Shown: positions 51,899 through 62,800 of the stretch, piece by piece | Layout of the letters: each line of letters starts with the position of its first letter | Position numbering within the stretch: position 1 is the first letter of the stretch | Source: Lepturacanthus savala | Taxonomy: Eukaryota > Chordata > Actinopteri > Scombriformes > Trichiuridae | Reading direction: 5' to 3' | Assembly (NCBI GenBank): GCA_030544235.1 | Contig: CM060477.1 | Location: forward strand, 21,721,934-21,785,933 | Length of the DNA: 64,000 bases | Made by a program: the position numbers and the translations under genes | Notes under the pieces: model-generated | Told to the model about the DNA's origin: nothing | Databases searched by the model: none | The model's input: only the letters and a program-made list of their open reading frames with translations

Positions 51899-54800
51899 AA
51901 AGGTGGTAAAGCTCCGAAACTGAAAATCATATCAAAACGGCACCAATTCCTACCCCCCCAGGTAAGAATTTAGGGTTAGGGTTAGGGTTAGGGTTAAGCT
52001 AGGGTTAGGGTTAGGCTCAGCGTTAGGGTATAGGGAACGAAACTGCCAGGTATACCTCGCCCGATGATTTTGAAGGTGGTAGAGCTCCGAAACTGAAAAT
52101 CATATCAAAACGGCACCAATTCCTACCCCCCCAGGTAAGAATTTAGGGTTAGGGTTAGGGTTAGGGTTAGGGTTAAGCTAGGGTTAGGGTTAGGCTCAGC
52201 GTTAGGGTATAGGGAACGAAACTGCCAGGTATACCTCGCCCGATGATTTTAAAGGTGGTAAAGCTCCGAAACTGAAAATCATATCAAAACGGCACCAATT
52301 CCTACCCCCCCAGGTAAGAATTTAGGGTTAGGGTTAGGGTTAAGCTAGGGTTAGGGTTAGGCTCAGCGTTAGGGTATAGGGAACGAAACTGCCAGGTATA
52401 CCTCGCCCGATGATTTTGAAGGTGGTAGAGCTCCGAAACTGAAAATCATATCAAAACGGCACCAATTCCTACCCCCCCAGGTAAGAATTTAGGGTTAGGG
52501 TTAGGGTTTGGGTTAAGCTAGGGTTAGGGTTAGGCTCAGCGTTAGGGTATAGGGAACGAAACTGCCAGGTATACCTCGCCCGATGATTTTGAAGGTGGTA
52601 GAGCTCCGAAACTGAAAATCATATCAAAACGGCACCAATTCCTACCCCCCCAGGTAAGAATTTAGGGTTAGGGTTAGGGTTAGGGTTAGGGTTAAGCTAG
52701 GGTTAGGGTTAGGCTCAGCGTTAGGGTATAGGGAACGAAACTGCCAGGTATACCTCGCCCGATGATTTTGAAGGTGGTAGAGCTCCGAAACTGAAAATCA
52801 TATCAAAACGGCACCAATTCCTACCCCCCCAGGTAAGAATTTAGGGTTAGGGTTAGGGTTAGGGTTAGGGTTAAGCTAGGGTTAGGGTTAGGCTCAGCGT
52901 TAGGGTATAGGGAACGAAACTGCCAGGTATACCTCGCCCGATGATTTTGAAGGTGGTAGAGCTCCGAAACTGAAAATCATATCAAAACGGCACCAATTCC
53001 TACCCCCCCAGGTAAGAATTTAGGGTTAGGGTTAGGGTTAGGGTTAAGCTAGGGTTAGGGTTAGGCTCAGCGTTAGGGTATAGGGAACGAAACTGCCAGG
53101 TATACCTCGCCCGATGATTTTAAAGGTGGTAAAGCTCCGAAACTGAAAATCATATCAAAACGGCACCAATTCCTACCCCCCCAGGTAAGAATTTAGGGTT
53201 AGGGTTAGGGTTAGGGTTAAGCTAGGGTTAGGGTTAGGCTCAGCGTTAGGGTATAGGGAACGAAACTGCCAGGTATACCTCGCCCGATGATTTTGAAGGT
53301 GGTAGAGCTCCGAAACTGAAAATCATATCAAAACGGCACCAATTCCTACCCCCCCAGGTAAGAATTTAGGGTTAGGGTTAGGGTTTGGGTTAAGCTAGGG
53401 TTAGGGTTAGGCTCAGCGTTAGGGTATAGGGAACGAAACTGCCAGGTATACCTCGCCCGATGATTTTGAAGGTGGTAGAGCTCCGGAACTGAAAATCATA
53501 TCAAAACGGCACCAATTCCTACCCCCCCAGGTAAGAATTTAGGGTTAGGGTTAGGGTTAGGGTTAGGGTTAAGCTAGGGTTAGGGTTAGGCTCAGCGTTA
53601 GGGTATAGGGAACGAAACTGCCAGGTATACCTCGCCCGATGATTTTGAAGGTGGTAGAGCTCCGAAACTGAAAATCATATCAAAACGGCACCAATTCCTA
53701 CCCCCCCAGGTAAGAATTTAGGGTTAGGGTTAGGGTTAGGGTTAGGGTTAAGCTAGGGTTAGGGTTAGGCTCAGCGTTAGGATATAGGGAACGAAACTGC
53801 CAGGTATACCTCGCCCGATGATTTTGAAGGTGGTAGAGCTCCGAAACTGAAAATCATATCAAAACGGCACCAATTCCTACCCCCCCAGGTAAGAATTTAG
53901 GGTTAGGGTTAGGGTTAGGGTTAGGGTTAAGCTAGGGTTAGGGTTAGGCTCAGCATTAGGGTATAGGGAACGAAACTGCCAGGTATACCTCGCCCGATGA
54001 TTTTGAAGGTGGTAGAGCTCCGAAACTGAAAATCATATCAAAACGGCACCAATTCCTACCCCCCCAGGTAAGAATTTAGGGTTAGGGTTAGGGTTAGGCG
54101 AGGGTTAGGGTTAGGCTCAGTGTTAGGGTATAGGGAACGAAACTGCCAGGTATACCTCGCCCGATGATTTTGAAGGTGGTAGAGCTCCGAAACTGAAAAT
54201 CATATCAAAACGGCACCAATTCCTACCCCCCCAGGTAAGAATTTAGGGTTAGGGTTAGGGTTAGGGTTAAGCTAGGGTTAGGGTTAGGCTCAGCGTTAGG
54301 GTATAGGGAACGAAACTGCCAGGTATACCTCGCCCGATGATTTTGAAGGTGGTAGAGCTCCGAAACTGAAAATCATATCAAAACGGCACCAATTCCTACC
54401 CCCCCAGGTAAGAATTTAGGGTTAGGGTTAGGGTTAGCGTTAAGCTAGGGTTAGGGTTAGGCTCAGCGTTAGGGTATAGGGAACGAAACTGCCAGGTATA
54501 CCTCGCCCGATTATTTTGAAGGTGGTAGAGCTCCGAAACTGAAAATCATATCAAAACGGCACCAATTCCTACCCCCCCAGGTAAGAATTTAGGGTTAGGG
54601 TTAGGGTTAGGGTTAGGGTTAAGCTAGGGTTAGGGTTAGGCTCAGCGTTAGGGTATAGGGAACGAAACTGCCAGGTATACCTCGCCCGATGATTTTGAAG
54701 GTGGTAGAGCTCCGAAACTGAAAATCATATCAAAACGGCACCAATTCCTACCCCCCCAGGTAAGAATTTAGGGTTAGGGTTAGGGTTAGGGTTAGGGTTA

Positions 54801-57620
54801 AGCTAGGGTTAGGGTTAGGCTCAGCATTAGGGTATAGGGAACGAAACTGCCAGGTATACCTCGCCCGATTATTTTGAAGGTGGTAGAGCTCCGAAACTGA
54901 AAATCATATCAAAACGGCACCAATTCCTACCCCCCCAGGTAAGAATTTAGGGTTAGGGTTAGGGTTAGCGTTAAGCTAGGGTTAGGGTTAGGCTCAGCGT
55001 TAGGGTATAGGGAACGAAACTGCCAGGTATACCTCGCCCGATGATTTTGAAGGTGGTAGAGCTCCGAAACTGAAAATCATATCAAAACGGCACCAATTCC
55101 TACCCCCCCAGGTAAGAATTTAGGGTTAGGGTTAGGGTTAGGGTTAGGGTTAAGCTAGGGTTAGGGTTAGGCTCAGCATTAGGGTATAGGGAACGAAACT
55201 GCCAGGTATACCTCGCCCGATGATTTTGAAGGTGGTAGAGCTCCGAAACTGAAAATCATATCAAAACGGCACCAATTCCTACCCCCCCAGGTAAGAATTT
55301 AGGGTTAGGGTTAGGGTTAGGCGAGGGTTAGGGTTAGGCTCAGTGTTAGGGTATAGGGAACGAAACTGCCAGGTATACCTCGCCCGATGATTTTGAAGGT
55401 GGTAGAGCTCCGAAACTGAAAATCATATCAAAACGGCACCAATTCCTACCCCCCCAGGTAAGAATTTAGGGTTAGGGTTAGGGTTAGGGTTAAGCTAGGG
55501 TTAGGGTTAGGCTCAGCGTTAGGGTATAGGGAACGAAACTGCCAGGTATACCTCGCCCGATTATTTTGAAGGTGGTAGAGCTCCGAAACTGAAAATCATA
55601 TCAAAACGGCACCAATTCCTACCCCCCCAGGTAAGAATTTAGGGTTAGGGTTAGGGTTAGGGTTAGGGTTAAGCTAGGGTTAGGGTTAGGCTCAGCGTTA
55701 GGGTATAGGGAACGAAACTGCCAGGTATACCTCGCCCAATGATTTTGAAGGTGGTAGAGCTCCGAAACTGAAAATCATATCAAAACGGCACCAATTCCTA
55801 CCCCCCCAGGTAAGAATTTAGGGTTAGGGTTAGGGTTAGGGTTAGGGTTAAGCTAGGGTTAGGGTTAGGCTCAGCATTAGGGTATAGGGAACGAAACTGC
55901 CAGGTATACCTCGCCCGATTATTTTGAAGGTGGTAGAGCTCCGAAACTGAAAATCATATCAAAACGGCACCAATTCCTACCCCCCCAGGTAAGAATTTAG
56001 GGTTAGGGTTAGGGTTAGCGTTAAGCTAGGGTTAGGGTTAGGCTCAGCGTTAGGGTATAGGGAACGAAACTGCCAGGTATACCTCGCCCGATGATTTTGA
56101 AGGTGGTAGAGCTCCGAAACTGAAAATCATATCAAAACGGCACCAATTCCTACCCCCCCAGGTAAGAATTTAGGGTTAGGGTTAGGGTTAGGGTTAGGGT
56201 TAAGCTAGGGTTAGGGTTAGGCTCAGCATTAGGGTATAGGGAACGAAACTGCCAGGTATACCTCGCCCGATGATTTTGAAGGTGGTAGAGCTCCGAAACT
56301 GAAAATCATATCAAAACGGCACCAATTCCTACCCCCCCAGGTAAGAATTTAGGGTTAGGGTTAGGGTTAGGCGAGGGTTAGGGTTAGGCTCAGTGTTAGG
56401 GTATAGGGAACGAAACTGCCAGGTATACCTCGCCCGATGATTTTGAAGGTGGTAGAGCTCCGAAACTGAAAATCATATCAAAACGGCACCAATTCCTACC
56501 CCCCCAGGTAAGAATTTAGGGTTAGGGTTAGGGTTAGGGTTAAGCTAGGGTTAGGGTTAGGCTCAGCGTTAGGGTATAGGGAACGAAACTGCCAGGTATA
56601 CCTCGCCCGATGATTTTGAAGGTGGTAGAGCTCCGAAACTGAAAATCATATCAAAACGGCACCAATTCCTACCCCCCCAGGTAAGAATTTAGGGTTAGGG
56701 TTAGGGTTAGCGTTAAGCTAGGGTTAGGGTTAGGCTCAGCGTTAGGGTATAGGGAACGAAACTGCCAGGTATACCTCGCCCGATTATTTTGAAGGTGGTA
56801 GAGCTCCGAAACTGAAAATCATATCAAAACGGCACCAATTCCTACCCCCCCAGGTAAGAATTTAGGGTTAGGGTTAGGGTTAAGCTAGGGTTAGGGTTAG
56901 GCTCAGCGTTAGGGTATAGGGAACGAAACTGCCAGGTATACCTCGCCCGATGATTTTGAAGGTGGTAGAGCTCCGAAACTGAAAATCATATCAAAACGGC
57001 ACCAATTCCTACCCCCCCAGGTAAGAATTTAGGGTTAGGGTTAGGGTTAGGGTTAGGGTTAAGCTAGGGTTAGGGTTAGGCTCAGCATTAGGGTATAGGG
57101 AACGAAACTGCCAGGTATACCTCGCCCGATGATTTTGAAGGTGGTAGAGCTCCGAAACTGAAAATCATATCAAAACGGCACCAATTCCTACCCCCCCAGG
57201 TAAGAATTTAGGGTTAGGGTTAGGGTTAGGCGAGGGTTAGGGTTAGGCTCAGTGTTAGGGTATAGGGAACGAAACTGCCAGGTATACCTCGCCCGATGAT
57301 TTTGAAGGTGGTAGAGCTCCGAAACTGAAAATCATATCAAAACGGCACCAATTCCTACCCCCCCAGGTAAGAATTTAGGGTTAGGGTTAGGGTTAGGCTA
57401 GGGTTAGGGTTAGGCTCAGCGTTAGGGTATAGGGAATGAAACTGCCAGGTATACCTCGCCCGATGATTTTGAAGGTGGTAGAGCTCCGAAACTGAAAATC
57501 ATATCAAAACGGCACCAATTCCTACCCCCCCAGGTAAGAATTTAGGGTTAGGGTTAGGGTTAGGCTAGGGTTAGGGTTAGGGTTAGGCTCAGCGTTAGGG
57601 TATAGGGAACGAAACTGCCA
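51899..57620 (+). repeat. About 8.0-kb-spaced higher-order block, copy 1
   Basis: Markers TTTAAAGG (51899, 52251, 53122) and TTAGGATATA (53782) recur at 59881, 60233, 61116 and 61603, offsets 7,982, 7,982, 7,994 and 7,821 bp. The last drop is exactly one 173-bp monomer, absent after 61116. Both copies end in the same run: dyad, GAATG GC monomer, GC monomer with three downstream TTAGGG, GAATG GC monomer. The middle of this copy, about 55-57 kb, has extra dyad-containing segments. Confidence 0.82.
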
Positions 57621-58023
57621 GGTATACCTCGCCCGATGATTTTGAAGGTGGTAGAGCTCCGAAACTGAAAATCATATCAAAACGGCACCAATTCCTACCC
57701 CCCCAGGTAAGAATTTAGGGTTAGGGTTAGGGTTAGGCTAGGGTTAGGGTTAGGCTCAGCGTTAGGGTATAGGGAATGAAACTGCCAGGTATACCTCGCC
57801 CGATGATTTTGAAGGTGGTAGAGCTCCGAAACTGAAAATCATATCAAAACGGCACCAATTCCTACCCCCCCAGGTAAGAATTTAGGGTTAGGGTTAGGGT
57901 TAGGCTAGGGTTAGGGTTAGGCTCAGCGTTAGGGTATAGGGAATGAAACTGCCAGGTATACCTCGCCCGATGATTTTGAAGGTGGTAGAGCTCCGAAACT
58001 GAAAATCATATCAAAACGGCACC

Positions 58024-58049
58024 AATTCTTACCCCCCCAGGTAAGAATT
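58024..58049. repeat. Monomer with a perfect 10-bp hairpin stem
   Basis: A C-to-T change at 58029 turns AATTCCTACC into AATTCTTACC, the exact reverse complement of the right arm GGTAAGAATT. This removes the single mismatch found in the standard monomer. It is the only such copy I noticed. Confidence 0.8.
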
Positions 58050-59880
58050 TAGGGTTAGGGTTAGGGTTAGGCTAGGGTTAGGGTTAGGCTCAGCGTTAGG
58101 GTATAGGGAACGAAACTGCCAGGTATACCTCGCCCGATGATTTTGAAGGTGGTAGAGCTCCGAAACTGAAAATCATATCAAAACGGCACCAATTCCTACC
58201 CCCCCAGGTAAGAATTTAGGGTTAGGGTTAGGGTTAGCGTTAAGCTAGGGTTAGGGTTAGGCTCAGCGTTAGGGTATAGGGAACGAAACTGCCAGGTATA
58301 CCTCGCCCGATTATTTTGAAGGTGGTAGAGCTCCGAAACTGAAAATCATATCAAAACGGCACCAATTCCTACCCCCCCAGGTAAGAATTTAGGGTTAGGG
58401 TTAGGGTTAGGGTTAAGCTAGGGTTAGGGTTAGGCTCAGCGTTAGGGTATAGGGAACGAAACTGCCAGGTATACCTCGCCCGATGATTTTGAAGGTGGTA
58501 GAGCTCCGAAACTGAAAATCATATCAAAACGGCACCAATTCCTACCCCCCCAGGTAAGAATTTAGGGTTAGGGTTAGGGTTAGCGTTAAGCTAGGGTTAG
58601 GGTTAGGCTCAGCGTTAGGGTATAGGGAACGAAACTGCCAGGTATACCTCGCCCGATGATTTTGAAGGTGGTAGAGCTCCGAAACTGAAAATCATATCAA
58701 AACGGCACCAATTCCTACCCCCCCAGGTAAGAATTTAGGGTTAGGGTTAGGGTTAGGGTTAGGGTTAAGCTAGGGTTAGGGTTAGGCTCAGCATTAGGGT
58801 ATAGGGAACGAAACTGCCAGGTATACCTCGCCCGATGATTTTGAAGGTGGTAGAGCTCCGAAACTGAAAATCATATCAAAACGGCACCAATTCCTACCCC
58901 CCCAGGTAAGAATTTAGGGTTAGGGTTAGGGTTAGGCGAGGGTTAGGGTTAGGCTCAGTGTTAGGGTATAGGGAACGAAACTGCCAGGTATACCTCGCCC
59001 GATGATTTTGAAGGTGGTAGAGCTCCGAAACTGAAAATCATATCAAAACGGCACCAATTCCTACCCCCCCAGGTAAGAATTTAGGGTTAGGGTTAGGGTT
59101 AGGGTTAGGGTTAAGCTAGGGTTAGGGTTAGGCTCAGCATTAGGGTATAGGGAACGAAACTGCCAGGTATACCTCGCCCGATGATTTTGAAGGTGGTAGA
59201 GCTCCGAAACTGAAAATCATATCAAAACGGCACCAATTCCTACCCCCCCAGGTAAGAATTTAGGGTTAGGGTTAGGGTTAGGCGAGGGTTAGGGTTAGGC
59301 TCAGTGTTAGGGTATAGGGAACGAAACTGCCAGGTATACCTCGCCCGATGATTTTGAAGGTGGTAGAGCTCCGAAACTGAAAATCATATCAAAACGGCAC
59401 CAATTCCTACCCCCCCAGGTAAGAATTTAGGGTTAGGGTTAGGGTTAGGGTTAAGCTAGGGTTAGGGTTAGGCTCAGCGTTAGGGTATAGGGAACGAAAC
59501 TGCCAGGTATACCTCGCCCGATGATTTTGAAGGTGGTAGAGCTCCGAAACTGAAAATCATATCAAAACGGCACCAATTCCTACCCCCCCAGGTAAGAATT
59601 TAGGGTTAGGGTTAGGGTTAGCGTTAAGCTAGGGTTAGGGTTAGGCTCAGCGTTAGGGTATAGGGAACGAAACTGCCAGGTATACCTCGCCCGATTATTT
59701 TGAAGGTGGTAGAGCTCCGAAACTGAAAATCATATCAAAACGGCACCAATTCCTACCCCCCCAGGTAAGAATTTAGGGTTAGGGTTAGGGTTAGGGTTAG
59801 GGTTAAGCTAGGGTTAGGGTTAGGCTCAGCATTAGGGTATAGGGAACGAAACTGCCAGGTATACCTCGCCCGATGATTTT

Positions 59881-62800
59881 AAAGGTGGTAAAGCTCCGAA
59901 ACTGAAAATCATATCAAAACGGCACCAATTCCTACCCCCCCAGGTAAGAATTTAGGGTTAGGGTTAGGGTTAGGGTTAAGCTAGGGTTAGGGTTAGGCTC
60001 AGCGTTAGGGTATAGGGAACGAAACTGCCAGGTATACCTCGCCCGATGATTTTGAAGGTGGTAGAGCTCCGAAACTGAAAATCATATCAAAACGGCACCA
60101 ATTCCTACCCCCCCAGGTAAGAATTTAGGGTTAGGGTTAGGGTTAGGGTTAGGGTTAAGCTAGGGTTAGGGTTAGGCTCAGCGTTAGGGTATAGGGAACG
60201 AAACTGCCAGGTATACCTCGCCCGATGATTTTAAAGGTGGTAAAGCTCCGAAACTGAAAATCATATCAAAACGGCACCAATTCCTACCCCCCCAGGTAAG
60301 AATTTAGGGTTAGGGTTAGGGTTAGGGTTAAGCTAGGGTTAGGGTTAGGCTCAGCGTTAGGGTATAGGGAACGAAACTGCCAGGTATACCTCGCCCGATG
60401 ATTTTGAAGGTGGTAGAGCTCCGAAACTGAAAATCATATCAAAACGGCACCAATTCCTACCCCCCCAGGTAAGAATTTAGGGTTAGGGTTAGGGTTTGGG
60501 TTAAGCTAGGGTTAGGGTTAGGCTCAGCGTTAGGGTATAGGGAACGAAACTGCCAGGTATACCTCGCCCGATGATTTTGAAGGTGGTAGAGCTCCGAAAC
60601 TGAAAATCATATCAAAACGGCACCAATTCCTACCCCCCCAGGTAAGAATTTAGGGTTAGGGTTAGGGTTAGGGTTAGGGTTAAGCTAGGGTTAGGGTTAG
60701 GCTCAGCGTTAGGGTATAGGGAACGAAACTGCCAGGTATACCTCGCCCGATGATTTTGAAGGTGGTAGAGCTCCGAAACTGAAAATCATATCAAAACGGC
60801 ACCAATTCCTACCCCCCCAGGTAAGAATTTAGGGTTAGGGTTAGGGTTAGGGTTAGGGTTAAGCTAGGGTTAGGGTTAGGCTCAGCGTTAGGGTATAGGG
60901 AACGAAACTGCCAGGTATACCTCGCCCGATGATTTTGAAGGTGGTAGAGCTCCGAAACTGAAAATCATATCAAAACGGCACCAATTCCTACCCCCCCAGG
61001 TAAGAATTTAGGGTTAGGGTTAGGGTTAGGGTTAGGGTTAAGCTAGGGTTAGGGTTAGGCTCAGCGTTAGGGTATAGGGAACGAAACTGCCAGGTATACC
61101 TCGCCCGATGATTTTAAAGGTGGTAAAGCTCCGAAACTGAAAATCATATCAAAACGGCACCAATTCCTACCCCCCCAGGTAAGAATTTAGGGTTAGGGTT
61201 AGGGTTTGGGTTAAGCTAGGGTTAGGGTTAGGCTCAGCGTTAGGGTATAGGGAACGAAACTGCCAGGTATACCTCGCCCGATGATTTTGAAGGTGGTAGA
61301 GCTCCGAAACTGAAAATCATATCAAAACGGCACCAATTCCTACCCCCCCAGGTAAGAATTTAGGGTTAGGGTTAGGGTTAGGGTTAGGGTTAAGCTAGGG
61401 TTAGGGTTAGGCTCAGCGTTAGGGTATAGGGAACGAAACTGCCAGGTATACCTCGCCCGATGATTTTGAAGGTGGTAGAGCTCCGAAACTGAAAATCATA
61501 TCAAAACGGCACCAATTCCTACCCCCCCAGGTAAGAATTTAGGGTTAGGGTTAGGGTTAGGGTTAGGGTTAAGCTAGGGTTAGGGTTAGGCTCAGCGTTA
61601 GGATATAGGGAACGAAACTGCCAGGTATACCTCGCCCGATGATTTTGAAGGTGGTAGAGCTCCGAAACTGAAAATCATATCAAAACGGCACCAATTCCTA
61701 CCCCCCCAGGTAAGAATTTAGGGTTAGGGTTAGGGTTAGGGTTAGGGTTAAGCTAGGGTTAGGGTTAGGCTCAGCATTAGGGTATAGGGAACGAAACTGC
61801 CAGGTATACCTCGCCCGATGATTTTGAAGGTGGTAGAGCTCCGAAACTGAAAATCATATCAAAACGGCACCAATTCCTACCCCCCCAGGTAAGAATTTAG
61901 GGTTAGGGTTAGGGTTAGGCGAGGGTTAGGGTTAGGCTCAGTGTTAGGGTATAGGGAACGAAACTGCCAGGTATACCTCGCCCGATGATTTTGAAGGTGG
62001 TAGAGCTCCGAAACTGAAAATCATATCAAAACGGCACCAATTCCTACCCCCCCAGGTAAGAATTTAGGGTTAGGGTTAGGGTTAGGGTTAAGCTAGGGTT
62101 AGGGTTAGGCTCAGCGTTAGGGTATAGGGAACGAAACTGCCAGGTATACCTCGCCCGATGATTTTGAAGGTGGTAGAGCTCCGAAACTGAAAATCATATC
62201 AAAACGGCACCAATTCCTACCCCCCCAGGTAAGAATTTAGGGTTAGGGTTAGGGTTAGCGTTAAGCTAGGGTTAGGGTTAGGCTCAGCGTTAGGGTATAG
62301 GGAACGAAACTGCCAGGTATACCTCGCCCGATTATTTTGAAGGTGGTAGAGCTCCGAAACTGAAAATCATATCAAAACGGCACCAATTCCTACCCCCCCA
62401 GGTAAGAATTTAGGGTTAGGGTTAGGGTTAGGGTTAGGGTTAAGCTAGGGTTAGGGTTAGGCTCAGCGTTAGGGTATAGGGAACGAAACTGCCAGGTATA
62501 CCTCGCCCGATGATTTTGAAGGTGGTAGAGCTCCGAAACTGAAAATCATATCAAAACGGCACCAATTCCTACCCCCCCAGGTAAGAATTTAGGGTTAGGG
62601 TTAGGGTTAGGGTTAGGGTTAAGCTAGGGTTAGGGTTAGGCTCAGCATTAGGGTATAGGGAACGAAACTGCCAGGTATACCTCGCCCGATTATTTTGAAG
62701 GTGGTAGAGCTCCGAAACTGAAAATCATATCAAAACGGCACCAATTCCTACCCCCCCAGGTAAGAATTTAGGGTTAGGGTTAGGGTTAGCGTTAAGCTAG

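Larger units (their letters stand above)
44716..61126 (+). repeat. Linked double G-to-A monomer class (TTTAAAGG with TAAAGCTCC)
   Basis: Eleven monomers carry both TTTAAAGG and, 10 bp on, TAAAGCTCC in place of TTTGAAGG and TAGAGCTCC. The first changed base is at 44716, 46983, 48403, 49626, 49978, 51899, 52251, 53122, 59881, 60233 and 61116. The two changes were never seen apart, so they mark one lineage. The second change destroys the GAGCTC palindrome. Pairs 352 bp (two monomers) apart occur three times: 49626/49978, 51899/52251 and 59881/60233. Confidence 0.88.
49441..62691 (+). repeat. GATTATTTT monomer class
   Basis: A G-to-T change in GATGATTTT appears at 49441, 51714, 54512, 54870, 55562, 55920, 56785, 58312, 59696, 62333 and 62691, and nowhere to the left. 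Most of these monomers have a TTAGCG-TTAAGC linker just upstream. The change breaks the ATGATTTT/AAAATCAT inverted repeat. Confidence 0.85.
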
